From positions 33,111,870 to 33,175,869 of the forward strand of contig CM066317.1 in the NCBI GenBank assembly GCA_033807775.1: 64,000 bases of DNA, in the 5' to 3' direction. The stretch is from Saussurea involucrata. Its lineage: Eukaryota > Streptophyta > Magnoliopsida > Asterales > Asteraceae. A program made the translations under genes and the position numbers. The notes under the pieces are model-generated. The model made no database searches. It saw only the letters and a program-made list of their open reading frames with translations, and had not been told where the DNA came from. Shown here one piece after another: positions 35,414 through 47,100 of the stretch; within the stretch, counting starts at the first letter, position 1, and every line of letters begins with the position of its first letter.

Positions 35414-36121
35414 TTCGTATATTATAACTTATTTCTTAATATTAATGTCGTATTCGTTAAATTGTTCATGCATGGGAACCAATTTCATATATTTTAATTA
35501 TATTTTCTTAATATTAATGTCATATTCGTTAACATAAACAACGTTATTAGCTAAAACACATAATGCATTTAATTAACGTTCTGGTCTCCAAACTCTTTTT
35601 ACACGAAAGAAAAAGGAAAAGAAATAGGAGAAAAGTAAAAAAAATTTGTGTTCTTGAAAATTTTTAAGAGAGAAAAAAAGAAACGAAAGAAAAATAATGA
35701 TAAATTTCCTCCAAAACTTTCCTCCTAAACGTGAGAGGAAATGAAATGAAAGAAATTAAAACCATTTAAAAAAATTATTAAAATTGTTAAAATTACAAAA
35801 CTACCCGACCTTTCATTATAAAAGATATATTTTTAAATGGTATATTTGTAAAAATTACACTTTTCTTCTTCAAGAACATGAAAATTTGTTTCTTATTTTT
35901 TCTTTCCTTTCCTTTCCGGAACACAAATTAAAAAAAAAAAACTTTTTTTTTAATCCATTTCTTTTCATTTCATTTCTCTCTAAATTAAGTAAATCATATG
36001 ACAAGTCTAACGAGAGCTAGGTTCACCATTTAAAAAAGAATATTACATTTCGCTCTCATATGAATACAGTTTTTCTCTATTTTACGGATGATTACTTGAA
36101 AATGGTTAACATTTTTGTGGG

Positions 36122-36169
<48 letters not shown>

Positions 36170-36204
36170 CGGGTTTAAACGAGGAGCGTAACAATTTAAG
36201 GAAA
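35414..36204. other. AT-rich intergenic sequence
   Basis: No gene seen. 35590-35990 has purine-rich then pyrimidine-rich halves that are roughly complementary (possible old MITE). 36124-36167 is a (TA)n microsatellite just left of element C. Confidence 0.5.
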
Positions 36205-36666
36205 TGTCTACAACAATGCCTGCAGGTCAACTTTGTCCTACCACAAGACAAAAAGGACACTTTGTCTTGTTCAAGGACAACCTGACTCTTAATCCTATTT
36301 TGACAAGTTTTCCATGCATTTAATGAACATGAGAGTGTTTAAAGAAGAAGACCCTCTCCATGCAAGGTGACGCTTTTTGGAAAATTCACTTTGTGTTAAG
36401 GCAGAAATCGGCAGACTCTTTCTCTCTAAAAAACTTCATAGCTTGGTCTTAGTGTTCAAGTTGTGAACAATTTATTCTATATACTTTGTGTAAGAATATT
36501 AAGATAGATTTAATCCGTTCTTTCCGCAACAATCTAAAAGTTTTTTGTGTGTATTTCTTGATTTTATATCAATAAAGAATTAAATTAAGTAAATTTGTTG
36601 TGTATTGTATTCAACCCCCTTCTACAATACTTGTTACTATGTGTTATTTTATAGCTGGGACCAACA
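36205..36666 (+). repeat. 5' LTR of element C
   Basis: Ends GGGACCAACA two bases before the primer-binding site; the TG start at 36205 is a guess because no second LTR is available. Its final part (TTCAACCCCCTTCTACAA) resembles the end of element B's LTR, so B and C are related families. Confidence 0.55.
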
Positions 36667-36668
36667 AG

Positions 36669-36680
36669 TGGTATCAGAGC
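36669..36680 (+). other. Primer-binding site of element C
   Basis: TGGTATCAGAGC two bases after the LTR. Confidence 0.85.
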
Positions 36681-36712
36681 AGGTCAATTTAATTCAATAA
36701 ACTTGATCTGTA

Positions 36713-37553
36713 ATGGCATCATCTTCTTCTATGAACAATGACTCTTCTCAAAACTCTCTTGCTGGATCATACGACAATGACTCTATAGCCAAACCACCTA
36801 AGTTCAACCCTAATAACTTCTCTTTGTGGAAAAGTCGTATGATGCTCTTCTTGGAAGGATTTGACAGCAGATATCCTACAATTCTAAGTGAAGGACCCTT
36901 TGTTCCTAGAGTATGGGATCGTTATAAGCTCAAAAGGTTGATAAAGGAGAGGATGCTGCTGATTCTTCTGAGGAAGAAAGAACAACAACTACTGGAGATA
37001 TATTGTCAAAGATCCCAGTATGTACAATGATGAAGATAAACATCTTGTATCTCTTGACACTAAAGTCAGAGCTATTATTATCCTCTCACTACCTGATGAA
37101 ATTCACCACCCTCTTGTGAACTTTCCCACTGCTAAGGAAATGTGATCTACTCTGTGTGTTCTCTATGAAGGTACTTCGGAAATCAAAAAGAGCAGAAAGA
37201 TTGCTCTAGTTAGAAAATATGAAAATTTCTCTTATGAGAAAGGAGAATCTCTTTCAGACTACTATAACCGTTCTAACAGTCTTCTTAATGATCTTTAACT
37301 GTTGGGTCGCATTTATGATAATGAGGACGTCATGTGCAAGTTTATGGACTGTCTTCCTGACTTTTGGGAAAACATATGTACTTGTATAAAAACAACCAAG
37401 GATCTTGATTATATGCCTCTCACTGCTCTTTATGGAACTCTCTTCAACTATGAGCACACTAAGTTGCAATGGAAGCCTGCCATCAAAGATATTAAGAGAT
37501 CTTCTCTAGCTCTCTTAAGTGACTCTTCCAAAAGAACTGTGTGTGTTACAATA
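36713..37553 (+). pseudogene. gag: Element C gag, N-terminal part
   Basis: ATG 36713 begins a copia gag: FSLWKSRMMLFLEGFD, then after a frameshift near 36950, KVRAIIILSLPDEIHHPLV, stops near 37143 and 37298, and FMDCLPDFWENICTCIK. It is cut at 37553 by element B and resumes at 50260. Confidence 0.75.
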
Positions 37554-38524
37554 TGTTGGTCCCGAAGGCCTATACAAGTTTGTAGAAGGGGGGGGGGGGG
37601 GTTGAATACAAACACACAGATTTTACTTTTTTAAATTGTTTATTGATAAATCATTAACAATTTACAGCTTGTTGCGGAAACAAGATTAAGGATAAACCTA
37701 AATCTAAACAAGTTGGAACACTAAGGTTTCTTGCACTAAGAAAGATAAGGAAATTACTAATAATAACCTATCTTGAGATAAGAGATTGAACTTGTCCAGA
37801 GTTAGCAAGTTACTTCAAATGAAGTGGGTTCATCTCTTTATATATTGCATGCATTTAATGCAAGTCAGTATACACTTTACACGTGTCATCAGCTGGTTGG
37901 TTGCATGTCATTGACCTTGGTTGACAACCTTAGTAGCCGCATGGATGAACAGTGTAGTATCAGAGTGGTTGTACGATTTCAGAAAGTCGGAGGTTCTTTT
38001 CTAACATTTCGTACGGAGTCGTGCAAGGGAGGTTAAGACAAAAGTACTTTGTACGGAGGACTTCATGATCAGCTTTCGTTGATTCAGCAATCTATCATTT
38101 CATATCAGCGAATGATAGAGTTCAGCGATAGCTGAAGTCTTGTACTTGATACTTCACGTTGAGTGGACAAATCTGAGTCTTCGCTGATCCGCATCAGTTC
38201 ATTAGGAGACTTGTCGCTGGTTCTTGAGCTTGATCTTCGACTTCAGCGTAGAACCTTTGTTGACGTGAAACTTGTCTTCAGGGATCATAAGTAAACAACT
38301 AACTTATCGGCGATAATCATAATGACTGAACAGACTCAGAGCATTAATGGTGAACAGTGTTCGCTGAATGTTTAATTTAAAAAGCGAGAGTTCCTATCAG
38401 CGGTACTGTAAGATCTTAGTACTTATCAGCGATAGTGAAACTCTGATACATATTGTTTACTTACAATTTTCACTAAGTATATAAGAGAGGGTCATTATCA
38501 AATCACTGAGGGTTTGGATCAACA
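37554..38524 (-). repeat. 3' LTR of element B
   Basis: 971 bases, on the plus strand TGTTGGTCCC...GGATCAACA. It has a run of 14 G near its left end (11 in the other LTR), a minus-strand TATA box at 37844-37836, and seven TCAGCG/CGCTGA hexamers. Confidence 0.85.
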
Positions 38525-38538
38525 ATCTCCCCCTATTT
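38525..38538 (-). other. Polypurine tract of element B
   Basis: The complement reads AAATAGGGGGAGAT next to the 3' LTR. Confidence 0.85.
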
Positions 38539-38794
38539 GATTATGACATAGCAACAAAGAAAATTGCTATAAAATGAAAACATAAGGATAAAAAGAACTC
38601 ATAAAATATGTGTCCCTTTTACTGTTTTCTGGGATCTTTTCAGTACTGATGGAGTAAAGTACATTCGCTGAAATCTTTCTTTAAAACTTTGAATCAGGAT
38701 ACAAAGAGAAATGAAAAGATTACAAGTACGAGCGAAATAAATTACAAGTACAGAAGAATAACCGATACAATAGAGAAGAGGCGATCATATCAGC

Positions 38795-41700
38795 TTATAA
38801 AGGTTCTTCCTTAATGAGAAGTTCATCAAGGGTCTTTGATGTGGGGATCATCCAGTCAGGGACATCTTCTCCTTGATTCTTTTTCTTCAGAGCTGCTTCA
38901 AAAATCAAGGGCTTCAGGTGTCTAGCTTTGATGTTGCGTCTGACTTCACACCAGTATACGAGATCTCTGAGTTGTTCGATGGGAGCGATGTCTAGCTCAG
39001 AGATACGTTGAAAGTGATGATTTCCATAGTAGTCTAAAAAGAATATACCATAGGGATCACTTACAACTGTGCCAGGAATGAATGTTTCTCCAGGTGGTAG
39101 AGAGGTGTCAAGCATTGAGAGATCGGCATCAGGGCCAACAATTTCAGCACGAGAGAAACCAATGCCCGTTTCATTCCGAATATGAGGACCTGAATCAGAG
39201 GCTTTCTTTTTCTTATCAGGGACTTTTCTTGGTTGAGGAAGAGTAGGAGGAATATCCACAGCAGATGAAAGCAGGTCGATCTGTTTGTTTAAGATCTTCT
39301 CGACATGGCTTTTGAACTTTGAGCGCGATCCCTGAATGGCTAATTTTGTTTCTAACCATTCAGAGAGACCAAACTTTTCTAAGGTAGCAGCATAGAAAGT
39401 TTGCTTGGTTTCGTCTTCTCTGTAGACGTCCACTTCAACAACAGGAACTTCAGCGTACAGTCTTCCTCTGATGTTTGCCTTGACGATTTTGGATGGTCTA
39501 GATCGATAGGTCAGCATTTGTTTAGCCCATTCCAAAGTCGCATCAGAGACCTTAGTCTTTTCTCTAACGATCTCTTGAGCATCATCCCATAGCTGACGTT
39601 GAACATCAATGGGAACTCTTTTCAGCTTGGGGTCTTTTATTGATCGTTGAGTAAGTTTGATGGCGTATTCTCTGTCTTTTTCTTCAGCTTCCTTTCTTTT
39701 AGCGAGTAGGCGTTCAGCTCTGAGGTATTCCTGGTATTCAGCTTTGGAAATTCTGAACTTTGGAGGAACTGAAGGAAGTTGATCACGCCTTAGAATGATT
39801 CGCTGATCCTCGAATCGCTTTATTATCTCCTCTCTTCTTTTCTGATCCTCTTCACTTAGCTTTTGAGGAGCTAAGGAAGGTTTGCGATTGTGCGAGAGTA
39901 GCTGTTCTTCTGGTTCATCAGTCTCAGAAATTAAATCTAAGACTGGGATTATTTCTTCAGCAGCAGCTGGTATTATTGGTGAATTCGCAGTTGTGGAGCC
40001 TTCAGCGATATCCTCAAACAGGGGAGAGGACTAGCTGAAACACAGCGATCTTACGAGTAAGAACTTGGGTAGAATCAGATAGATAGAATTGGTTCAAGTG
40101 TATAGGCTTGGGTAGTAGAACTGATAGGTATGATAGAGGAGGGATGGAGTGGGATGTTTAGCATACCTGACAAACCGGCTTTTCAAGCAAGATCATCAGA
40201 TTGTCATCTTCAGCGACGCTTTTGCCTTTGCTTTTCTCAGCTCCAGAGGCTGAGGGCTTTGTCTTTGTCCGCTCCCCTGAAGGTTCATTTATCGAGATTC
40301 CCTTAAGAGCTTTGATCTTTTGAGCAAGTTTGACGATAAAGAAGTCATCGTCATCTTCGTCATCATCATCATCATTTTTTGGAGTAGATGGTTCATCATC
40401 AGGGATGTCGACGGCTTCATCATCTTCTGCTTCGGATTCAGTTTTCTCAGCTTCTTTTTCGAGTTGCTCCCCCTCAGATACAGAGGCGAGCTTCTCGGTT
40501 TCCTCAGGGTTTTCATCTCCCTGAGGTCCAGCGGTGGTTTCTTCAGCATCCTTCTTTTCTCCCTTGATAGATTCATCATGGGAAAGGTCTTCAGCGCTCT
40601 TGAAGAGATCTTCAACGCTCTTCTCCCCCTCTTTTTCATGATGACTGGGGGAGGAATGGCTAGATTCAGCAGCGTTGGTAGGTTCTCTGTCTTCTTGGCC
40701 AGAGAGACCTACACAACCTTCAATCTTTGCTAATTTGTCTTCAAGGCCAGAAATAGCAAGATTGATCTTCCCGAGCTCAATGCGATCTGCCGCTGTAAAA
40801 TGTTCAGATTCAGGGACAGGGGCAGGAGCAGGAGTATTCGCCTTGTGCAGCAGCTGTTCGATCATAGTCTTCATCGAACCAACGTCAGTCTTTACAGAGC
40901 TTAAGTCAGTCGTCAGAGTGTTGACATTTGTCTTCACAGCAGACATATCTCCCTCTAGTGTTCCAACCGATGTCTTCAGCGTTGTTACCTCGCTGGACAT
41001 GGATGAAACTGAATTTTTGAGAGAGGTGTAGTCTGTGTAGATATCAGCGAGCACCTTGGCGAAGTCGCTGAGAGTCTTATCAAGTTGCTTCATGTCATCT
41101 GTGGAAGCCTTCTTCTCCACCACCGTTGTCAGTTTATTCAGATTCTCTCCAGCGTTTGTTACAACTGTAGAGTTATTGGAGAGAGTAGTGGTGAGACCTG
41201 TCAGCTTTGTCTCCACGGACTTTAGAGAGGCGTTGATATCTCCCAAATTAGGACCTGTAACATATAAGAACTCATGAACAGAGGAAAGCTCAGAAGTTTG
41301 GGGTTTAGTCACAGTGTTTATGGGTTGTTGTTTACCTGCAGGAGGATTGGTGAATTAATCAAAATCACGGGTTCCTGAGTAAAGTTCCATGTCATCTTCA
41401 AAAGTGCCCATGGATTTTTCTGCAGGTCCTGTCTTCATCATTCCTGGAGAATCAGCTTTATGTTCCGAGGAAATGATGGCAGCTCCAGTTAGATCTGGAG
41501 TAGAGACCAAATGAGTGGAGGGAGGAGCGAAGGATAAGAATGGGGGTTGGGTTATGAGTTCAGCGTTGGATTCGCTGATAATCATTTCATCAGACTTTTG
41601 AGAGACTGAAGGAGGTTGGGTAGGTTCCAAGTTTGTAACCTCAGCGTTTAGAGACGCTGAAGTTGGGATAAAAGGGATGGCTTGTTCAGGTGTGGCAGAG

Positions 41701-42825
41701 CGTACCACTGAACGTTCCTTCAGCTCTGCAGAAAGAGCTGAGGAGTCTTCAGCATGAGATTGCTGGGGTTGCTCCTTTGTTTTCTTGATCCTTTTAGAAT
41801 CAAGTGGGGTAGATGAATGTTTCCTTTTCTTAGAAGGAGAGGATTTTGTGGCCAGGGAATCAGCGATGGGTATTGTCGCTGAAGGAGCCACAGAAGTAGA
41901 AGAAGGGTTGAGAAGAGTGAAGAGGGTAGAAAGACGTACCTCATTTTCAACAGGTTTGAAGTCGAGTACCTTAGGGCCAATCTAAGAGAGTTTTAGATTG
42001 CCCACTTTCGGGTAGCTATCCTTCAGGCCATATTGAAAGATAGCGCTGATGAATTAGGGGTAGGGAACCCAAGCAGGCCTGTCAGCGGCAGAGTCTACTC
42101 TTTGCAGCAAGTCATCATAGATGAGAGATGCCCAGTCAATGTGTAGACCTTTCAGCAGAGCGTATCCCATAGCTTGCTGAGGTTGAGCGGCTTGATCAGA
42201 AGAGCCGGTCTTGGCAGTCATGCAGCTGATAAGGTGAGCGAATATGAAGTTCATCTCGCTGGGCATTTTCGATTTCTTCAGCAGTGTTAGCTTCTTCTCA
42301 GACTTCTTGTCTCTGCCCATTTCCCATACATAGCCCATTACATCAAAAAAATGCAATAAGAGCTTCTTTGTCAGCGATCTTCTTATGGTCAGGGAAAGGA
42401 ACAAAAGGTTTTTCCTTTGTAGCGATGGGAAAGTTCAGAGCTTTGCGAATGATGGCGGGTGTGATCTTTATCGTGCCATATTCAGTATCGCAGAGGATAC
42501 AATCAACTGTTTTGGAGGGATCTTTGGCGGATGGTAGCTGAGAGTGTCTGGCAGAGTACCAGAACTGAGATAGTAGCAGCTGACTTGCAGGGGGTGAAAT
42601 GGTCAGGGCTGTTGAAATGCAGCAATTCTTCAGGAAATTCACAGCATCTGTCAGATGTGTGACTTGCTTTCGAGGAGGAAACTCGAGAAGCGCAGAAAGG
42701 TTGTTTATCTTAGTCCAGTCTAGTTGACCAAGATTGAACTTAACCTGAGGAGCCTTGATGATTTCCACTTCCTCAGAGTCAGTAGAGAAGTTCTCAGCGG
42801 TAGTAGGAATGTTAGATGTTGCCAT
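38795..42825 (-). pseudogene. Element B accessory gene (conserved N/C domains, coiled coil, intron)
   Basis: Minus-strand ATG at 42825-42823 (GGAAATGGCA context). The N-terminal domain contains LLLSQFWYSARHS, ITPAIIRKALNFP and, after a frameshift in a T7 run near 42350, PSEMNFIFAHLISCMTAK. Stops at 42056-42054, 41984-41982 and 41357-41355 follow. Then come a basic stretch (KKRKH, SKRIKKTKEQ; NLS-like), a coiled coil with regular heptads (41260-40800) and acidic repeats. An intron (40166-40031) joins in frame to the C-terminal part: a charged coil, then VDVYREDETKQTFYAATL, GLSEWLET and GIFFLDYYGNHHFQRISEL, ending at 38797-38795. Both end domains match A and C. No membrane segment seen. Function unknown. 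Confidence 0.7.
40031..40166 (-). other. Predicted spliceosomal intron in element B's accessory gene
   Basis: Donor CAG/GTATGC at 40166 and acceptor CAGCTAG at 40031 remove 136 bases containing a stop and join two long open frames in phase (…KPVCQ to SSPLFEDIAEG…). The alternative acceptor TTTCAG four bases earlier would give an early stop. Confidence 0.5.
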
Positions 42826-43340
42826 TTCCTGTATTATCAGTTCAACCAAAGATTAACAAATAAGAATACTCTTAATGTGGAAAGATTTTCCATTAAGATG
42901 GTTCGAATTTTGTCCATTTCATTCAGACAAAATGTCTAAAGGAAGATTAGGGTTTTTCTTGATTTTTGAAACGAAATGTAAAACCCATTTTCTTGTTTTC
43001 CAGTTTTCTATGAAGAAATAGATTCTGGAAACGAATGAAGAACAAGTTTAAGATTTTGCATTTAAACTTGAAGAACAACCATGAAATGGTTGTGTTCATA
43101 AAACCACGAAAGAAAATGATTTCATTTTATGAAGTTCTTTTGTTTGATCTTGTTAAAACAATGAGAAGATCGGAAACAAGTTATACGCATTCGGTAATAA
43201 ATAAGAACATATTAACCTTGATGTTTGATGAAGAAGATGATGAACAGTTCTTGAAGTTTTTGAAATCACAAATGCAACAGTGAATTCTTTCTTGCGGAGG
43301 AAGATTGATCGCGTAAAAGAAAAATATAAACAAAGAATTT

Positions 43341-43500
43341 GTTTATATAGAGATTTTAGAAAGAGAAAATCTTGAGCGGGAAAAGATTTTCATCATGACA
43401 CGGACACGTGTTTGCATTTGATTGGAAGTTTGAACGAGACGTGCAAACGTGTGTCAGGAAGAGAAAACGTGCCGGGGTTTTATCCGTTGTAATGACGTCA
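43341..43500 (-). promoter_or_regulatory. Internal promoter-like region of element B's accessory gene
   Basis: Minus-strand TATATAAAC (43349-43341), a G-box CACGTG (43405-43410), a CCAAT (within about 43420-43430) and a perfect TGACGTCA palindrome (43493-43500). The leader down to ATG 42825 is about 490 bases and may hold an intron (AAG/GTTAAT at about 43217 to ATACAG near 42830). Layout parallels the Tat and A accessory genes. Confidence 0.5.
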
Positions 43501-43805
43501 CAACTGTCCTTTCATATTCTTGGTTGTCTCTGAGGTTTTGAAAAACTCAGAGATACTTTTGAAAACATGAAGCACTGAATGAAAATATTCAGTGAAGGTT
43601 TTAAGAAATTTCAAAAATATCGCTGTTAAGGAAGAGATATTCAGCGATGCATTTTGTTTTGAAATCTTGCATTTTCATGCGATTGTCAGAGAGAGTAAAC
43701 ATACCTTGATATCAGTGAATCAAGTTTATTCAGAGAGAAGATGATAGAGTGGGTTATACAAGTTGATTTTATCCTTTCGCTGATCAAAGTGAACCGCTGA
43801 AGATT

Positions 43806-46800
43806 TTATCCTTCAAAGTTCAGCATTCCAAGCTCGCTGATGAGAAAGTTGAATCTTGTCTCATCAAGAGGTTTGGTAAATAAGTCAGCTAACTGATAAT
43901 CAGTTGGGATAAAATGAAGTTCTATATCACCATTCATCACATGATCTCTGATAAAATGATATCTGATTTCTATATGTTTGGTCTTTGAATGTAGTACTGG
44001 ATTGTTTGCTATAGCGATGGCACTTGTGCTGTCGCAATAGATTGGAATTTTGGAGAGCTGAAGATCATAGTCTAGTAGCTGATTTCTCATCCACAAGACT
44101 TGAGAACAACAGCTTCCAGCAGCTACATATTCAGCTTCAGCTGTGGAAGTGGACACTGAATTTTGCTTTTTACTTGTCCAACTTACCAGCTTTCCACCCA
44201 AGAGCTGACATCCTCCTGTGGTGCTTTTCCTATCCATTTTGCAACCTGCAAAATCACTATCTGAATAGGCGGTTAGATCAAATCCTGAATCTTTGGGATA
44301 CCAAAGACCTAGATTCGCTGTACCCTTAAGTTATCGAAAGATTCGCTTTACAGCTTTCATATGAGATATCTTAGGTTCAGCTTGATATCGTGCACACAAG
44401 CATGTTGCAAACATAATATCGGGTCGGCTAGCTGTAAGATACAATAGTGAGCCGATCATCCCACGGTACAGCGTGACATTGACAGGAACACCCTTAGTGT
44501 CCTTATCAAGTGTCAGCGGTGGTGCCATAGGGGTTTTCATAGCTGAACTTTCAGTTAAGTCGAATTTCTTCAGCATATCTTTAACATGTTTTCCCTGATT
44601 TATGAAAGTTCCTTTCTCATTTTGCTTTATTTGAAGACCAAGGAAATATGTTAGTTCACCCATCATGCTCATTTTATACTCATCTTTCATTCTATCAGCG
44701 AAACGAGTACAAAGCTCAGGGTTAGTAGAACCAAATATAATGTCATCAACATATATTTGAACTAAAATGATATGACCTTTCACTTTTCTAAAAAATAGAG
44801 TTTTGTCAATCTTACCTCGCTCAAATTTTTCAATATGGAGATAAGTAGAAAGAGTGTCATACCATGCACGAGGAGCTTGCTTCAAACCATAAAGTGCCTT
44901 ATCCAGTTTATAAACATAACCTGGACGCTTAGAATCTGAGAATCCTGGAGGTTGTTCCACATACACTTCTTCATTCAGCTTTCCATTTAGAAACGCTGAC
45001 TTAACATCCATCTGATGTACTTTGAAGTTTTTGTGTACAGCATATGCTAAGAATAGACGAATAGATTCAAGTCTTGCTACAGGAGCAAATGTTTCGTCAT
45101 AATCTATACCTTCCTCTTGTCTGTATCCCTGAGCAACAAGTCGAGCTTTGTTGCGGGTTACAGTACCATGTTCGTCCAACTTATTTCGATAGACCCATTT
45201 AGTGCCTATTACTGTTTTTTCAGTTGGTCTCCGAACAAGCTTCCAAACTTTGTTTCTTTCGAATTCAGTCAGTTCTTCTTGCATGGCGCTGACCCAGTTT
45301 GGATCTTTGAGGGCATCATCTACTTTCTTTGGTTCAGTTAGTGAAATAAAATTTACAAATAAACAAATATTACCTGCACTTCGTCGAGTCTGAATCCCAG
45401 CGTTTGGATCACCAAGAATTTGATCAATTGGATGATTTATAGTCCATCGCTGAGCCTGAGCGTGAGACGCTGACTCAAATTGAACTGGAGGAGCTGAAGA
45501 TGAAGCTTCAGCGACGTCAGGAGTATCAGCCAAGAGAGGAATGGATGCAGTTGTCATTATATTCACTGATTGCTGAGAAGTAGATGGAATGTCTGAGACA
45601 TTTGGTTCAGCGTTAGGTATAGTGTTTATAGGAACAACTGAGACCCAAGAAGTTTCGGCTTCACTGTTCTGCATATTTGGAATGATAGGAGGACTATCAT
45701 CTTCTACTGGATGAGCATGAGTAGTGGGAATAACTTCTGAATCACCAAGATGAGAAAACATCCATTGATTCAGTTCTTCAGTATCAGCGGACGGTTTAGA
45801 GTTCGCTGAACGGGATTCGTCAAACGTGATGTGAATAGTTTCTTCTACAGTTTGTCTTCTACGATTGAAGACTCTGAAGGCTTTGGAAACTGAGGAGTAT
45901 CCAAGAAAGATTCCATCATCAGCCTTAGGATCAAACTTTCCAAGAGCATCTCTGTTGTTCAGTATAAAACACTGATATCCAAAGATGTGAAGAAAGCTGA
46001 TTGAAGGCTTTCTCCCATGAAAGAGTTCATAGGCTATCTTTTTGAATCTTTTAACTATCAGCGACCTGTTTTGCGTAAAACAAGCAGTGTTGACAGCTTC
46101 TGCCCAAAACTGAGTAGGCAGGTGAGAATCGCTGAGCATTGAACGTGCAGCTTCAATAATTGTTCTATTTCTTCTTTCAGCGACTCCATTTTGTTGCGGT
46201 GTTCTCACTGAAGAAAAGTTGTGAGAAATACCCTTACTCTCAAGGAAGGAATCAAGAGAACTGTTTTTGAATTCAGTCCCATGATCACTCCTTATTGAGC
46301 GAACGGTCAGATTGTTCAGGGATTCCATCTTCCGAACAAAATTGATGAGTTCTTCAGGGGTGTCACTCTTAGAACGGAGAAACATTACCCAAGTGAAGCG
46401 AGAGAATTCATCAACTATGACCAGCGTATATTTCTTTCCAGCGATGGATTGTTTGTTAACAGGGCCAAACAAATCCATATGGAGTAGTTGTAGAGGATAT
46501 GACACTGAAGAAACTTGCTTTGATTTAAAGCTTGCTTTGGTCTGCTTCCCTTTTTCACACGTTGAACATAACGACTCTTTGGCGTATGAATGCTGAGGTA
46601 GACCAGTGACTAACTCTTTTGAAGAAAGAGTGTTCAGTGTCTTGAAATTTAGATGAGATAGCCTCTTATGCCATAGCCAGTTGACATCAGATGAGGCCTT
46701 TGAGAAGAAACAGGAGTTCTCAGTGGTTGTTGAGTCCATGTTTATTACATAAACATTTTCCAAACGATACCCGCTGAGAGATATCTTCTCCTTTTTGTCA

Positions 46801-47079
46801 GAGACAAAGCAGGATTCCTTAGTAAAGATTACTTTGTTATCCATGTCGCAAAGCTGACTGATGCTTAGAAGATTATGCTTCAGCCCTTCAACATATGCGA
46901 CTCTTCTGAAGGAGGTTGTACCATTTGAAAGTACACCATACCCTCGGGTATGTCCTTTTCCATTTCCACCGAAAGTCACAGAGGGACCCTTCTCTTCTTT
47001 GTATTCAGCGAGCATGCTTTTCTTTTCCAGTCATGTGTCTAGAGCATCCGCTATCAAGATACCAGATACCCTTCTTAAC
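43806..47079 (-). pseudogene. pol: Element B pol (protease, integrase, RT, RNase H)
   Basis: Protease WYLDSGCSRHMTG is at 47062-47025, then a one-base frame change near 47020. From 47015 the frame is open to a TAA at 44333-44331. Integrase has KRLSHLNFKTL, CSTCEKGKQT, MDLFGPV, RSDHGTEF and PQQNGVAERRNRT, so all three catalytic acids are present. RT has ARLVAQGYRQEEGIDYDET and YVDD (near 44745). RNase H, after the single stop, has MDRKSTTGGCQLLGG and STAEAEYVA, ending ADLFTKPLDETRF. It is nearly intact: one frame change and one stop. Confidence 0.9.
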
Positions 47080-47100
47080 CTGCAATACAAAGGAAGATTA
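47079..47100 (-). promoter_or_regulatory. Gag stop plus 3' splice-site-like sequence at the gag-protease frame change (element B)
   Basis: Gag ends WVPKKN and TAA (47100-47098). TTTGTATTGCAG follows, ending at 47080, and the protease frame starts straight after. It parallels 11742-11755 in A. Confidence 0.4.

Noticed and set aside
37587..37601. The long G run as a functional polypurine tract
   Set aside because: It lies inside the LTR near its end in both LTR copies and differs in length; the true tract is at 38525-38538.
40289..41277. Several plus-strand and alternative minus frames rich in Ser, Phe or Lys
   Set aside because: They overlap the acidic, coiled-coil part of element B's accessory gene in other frames and show no domain.
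43035..43283. A plus-strand 82-residue frame
   Set aside because: It lies in the promoter/leader region of element B's accessory gene on the opposite strand and has no recognisable feature.
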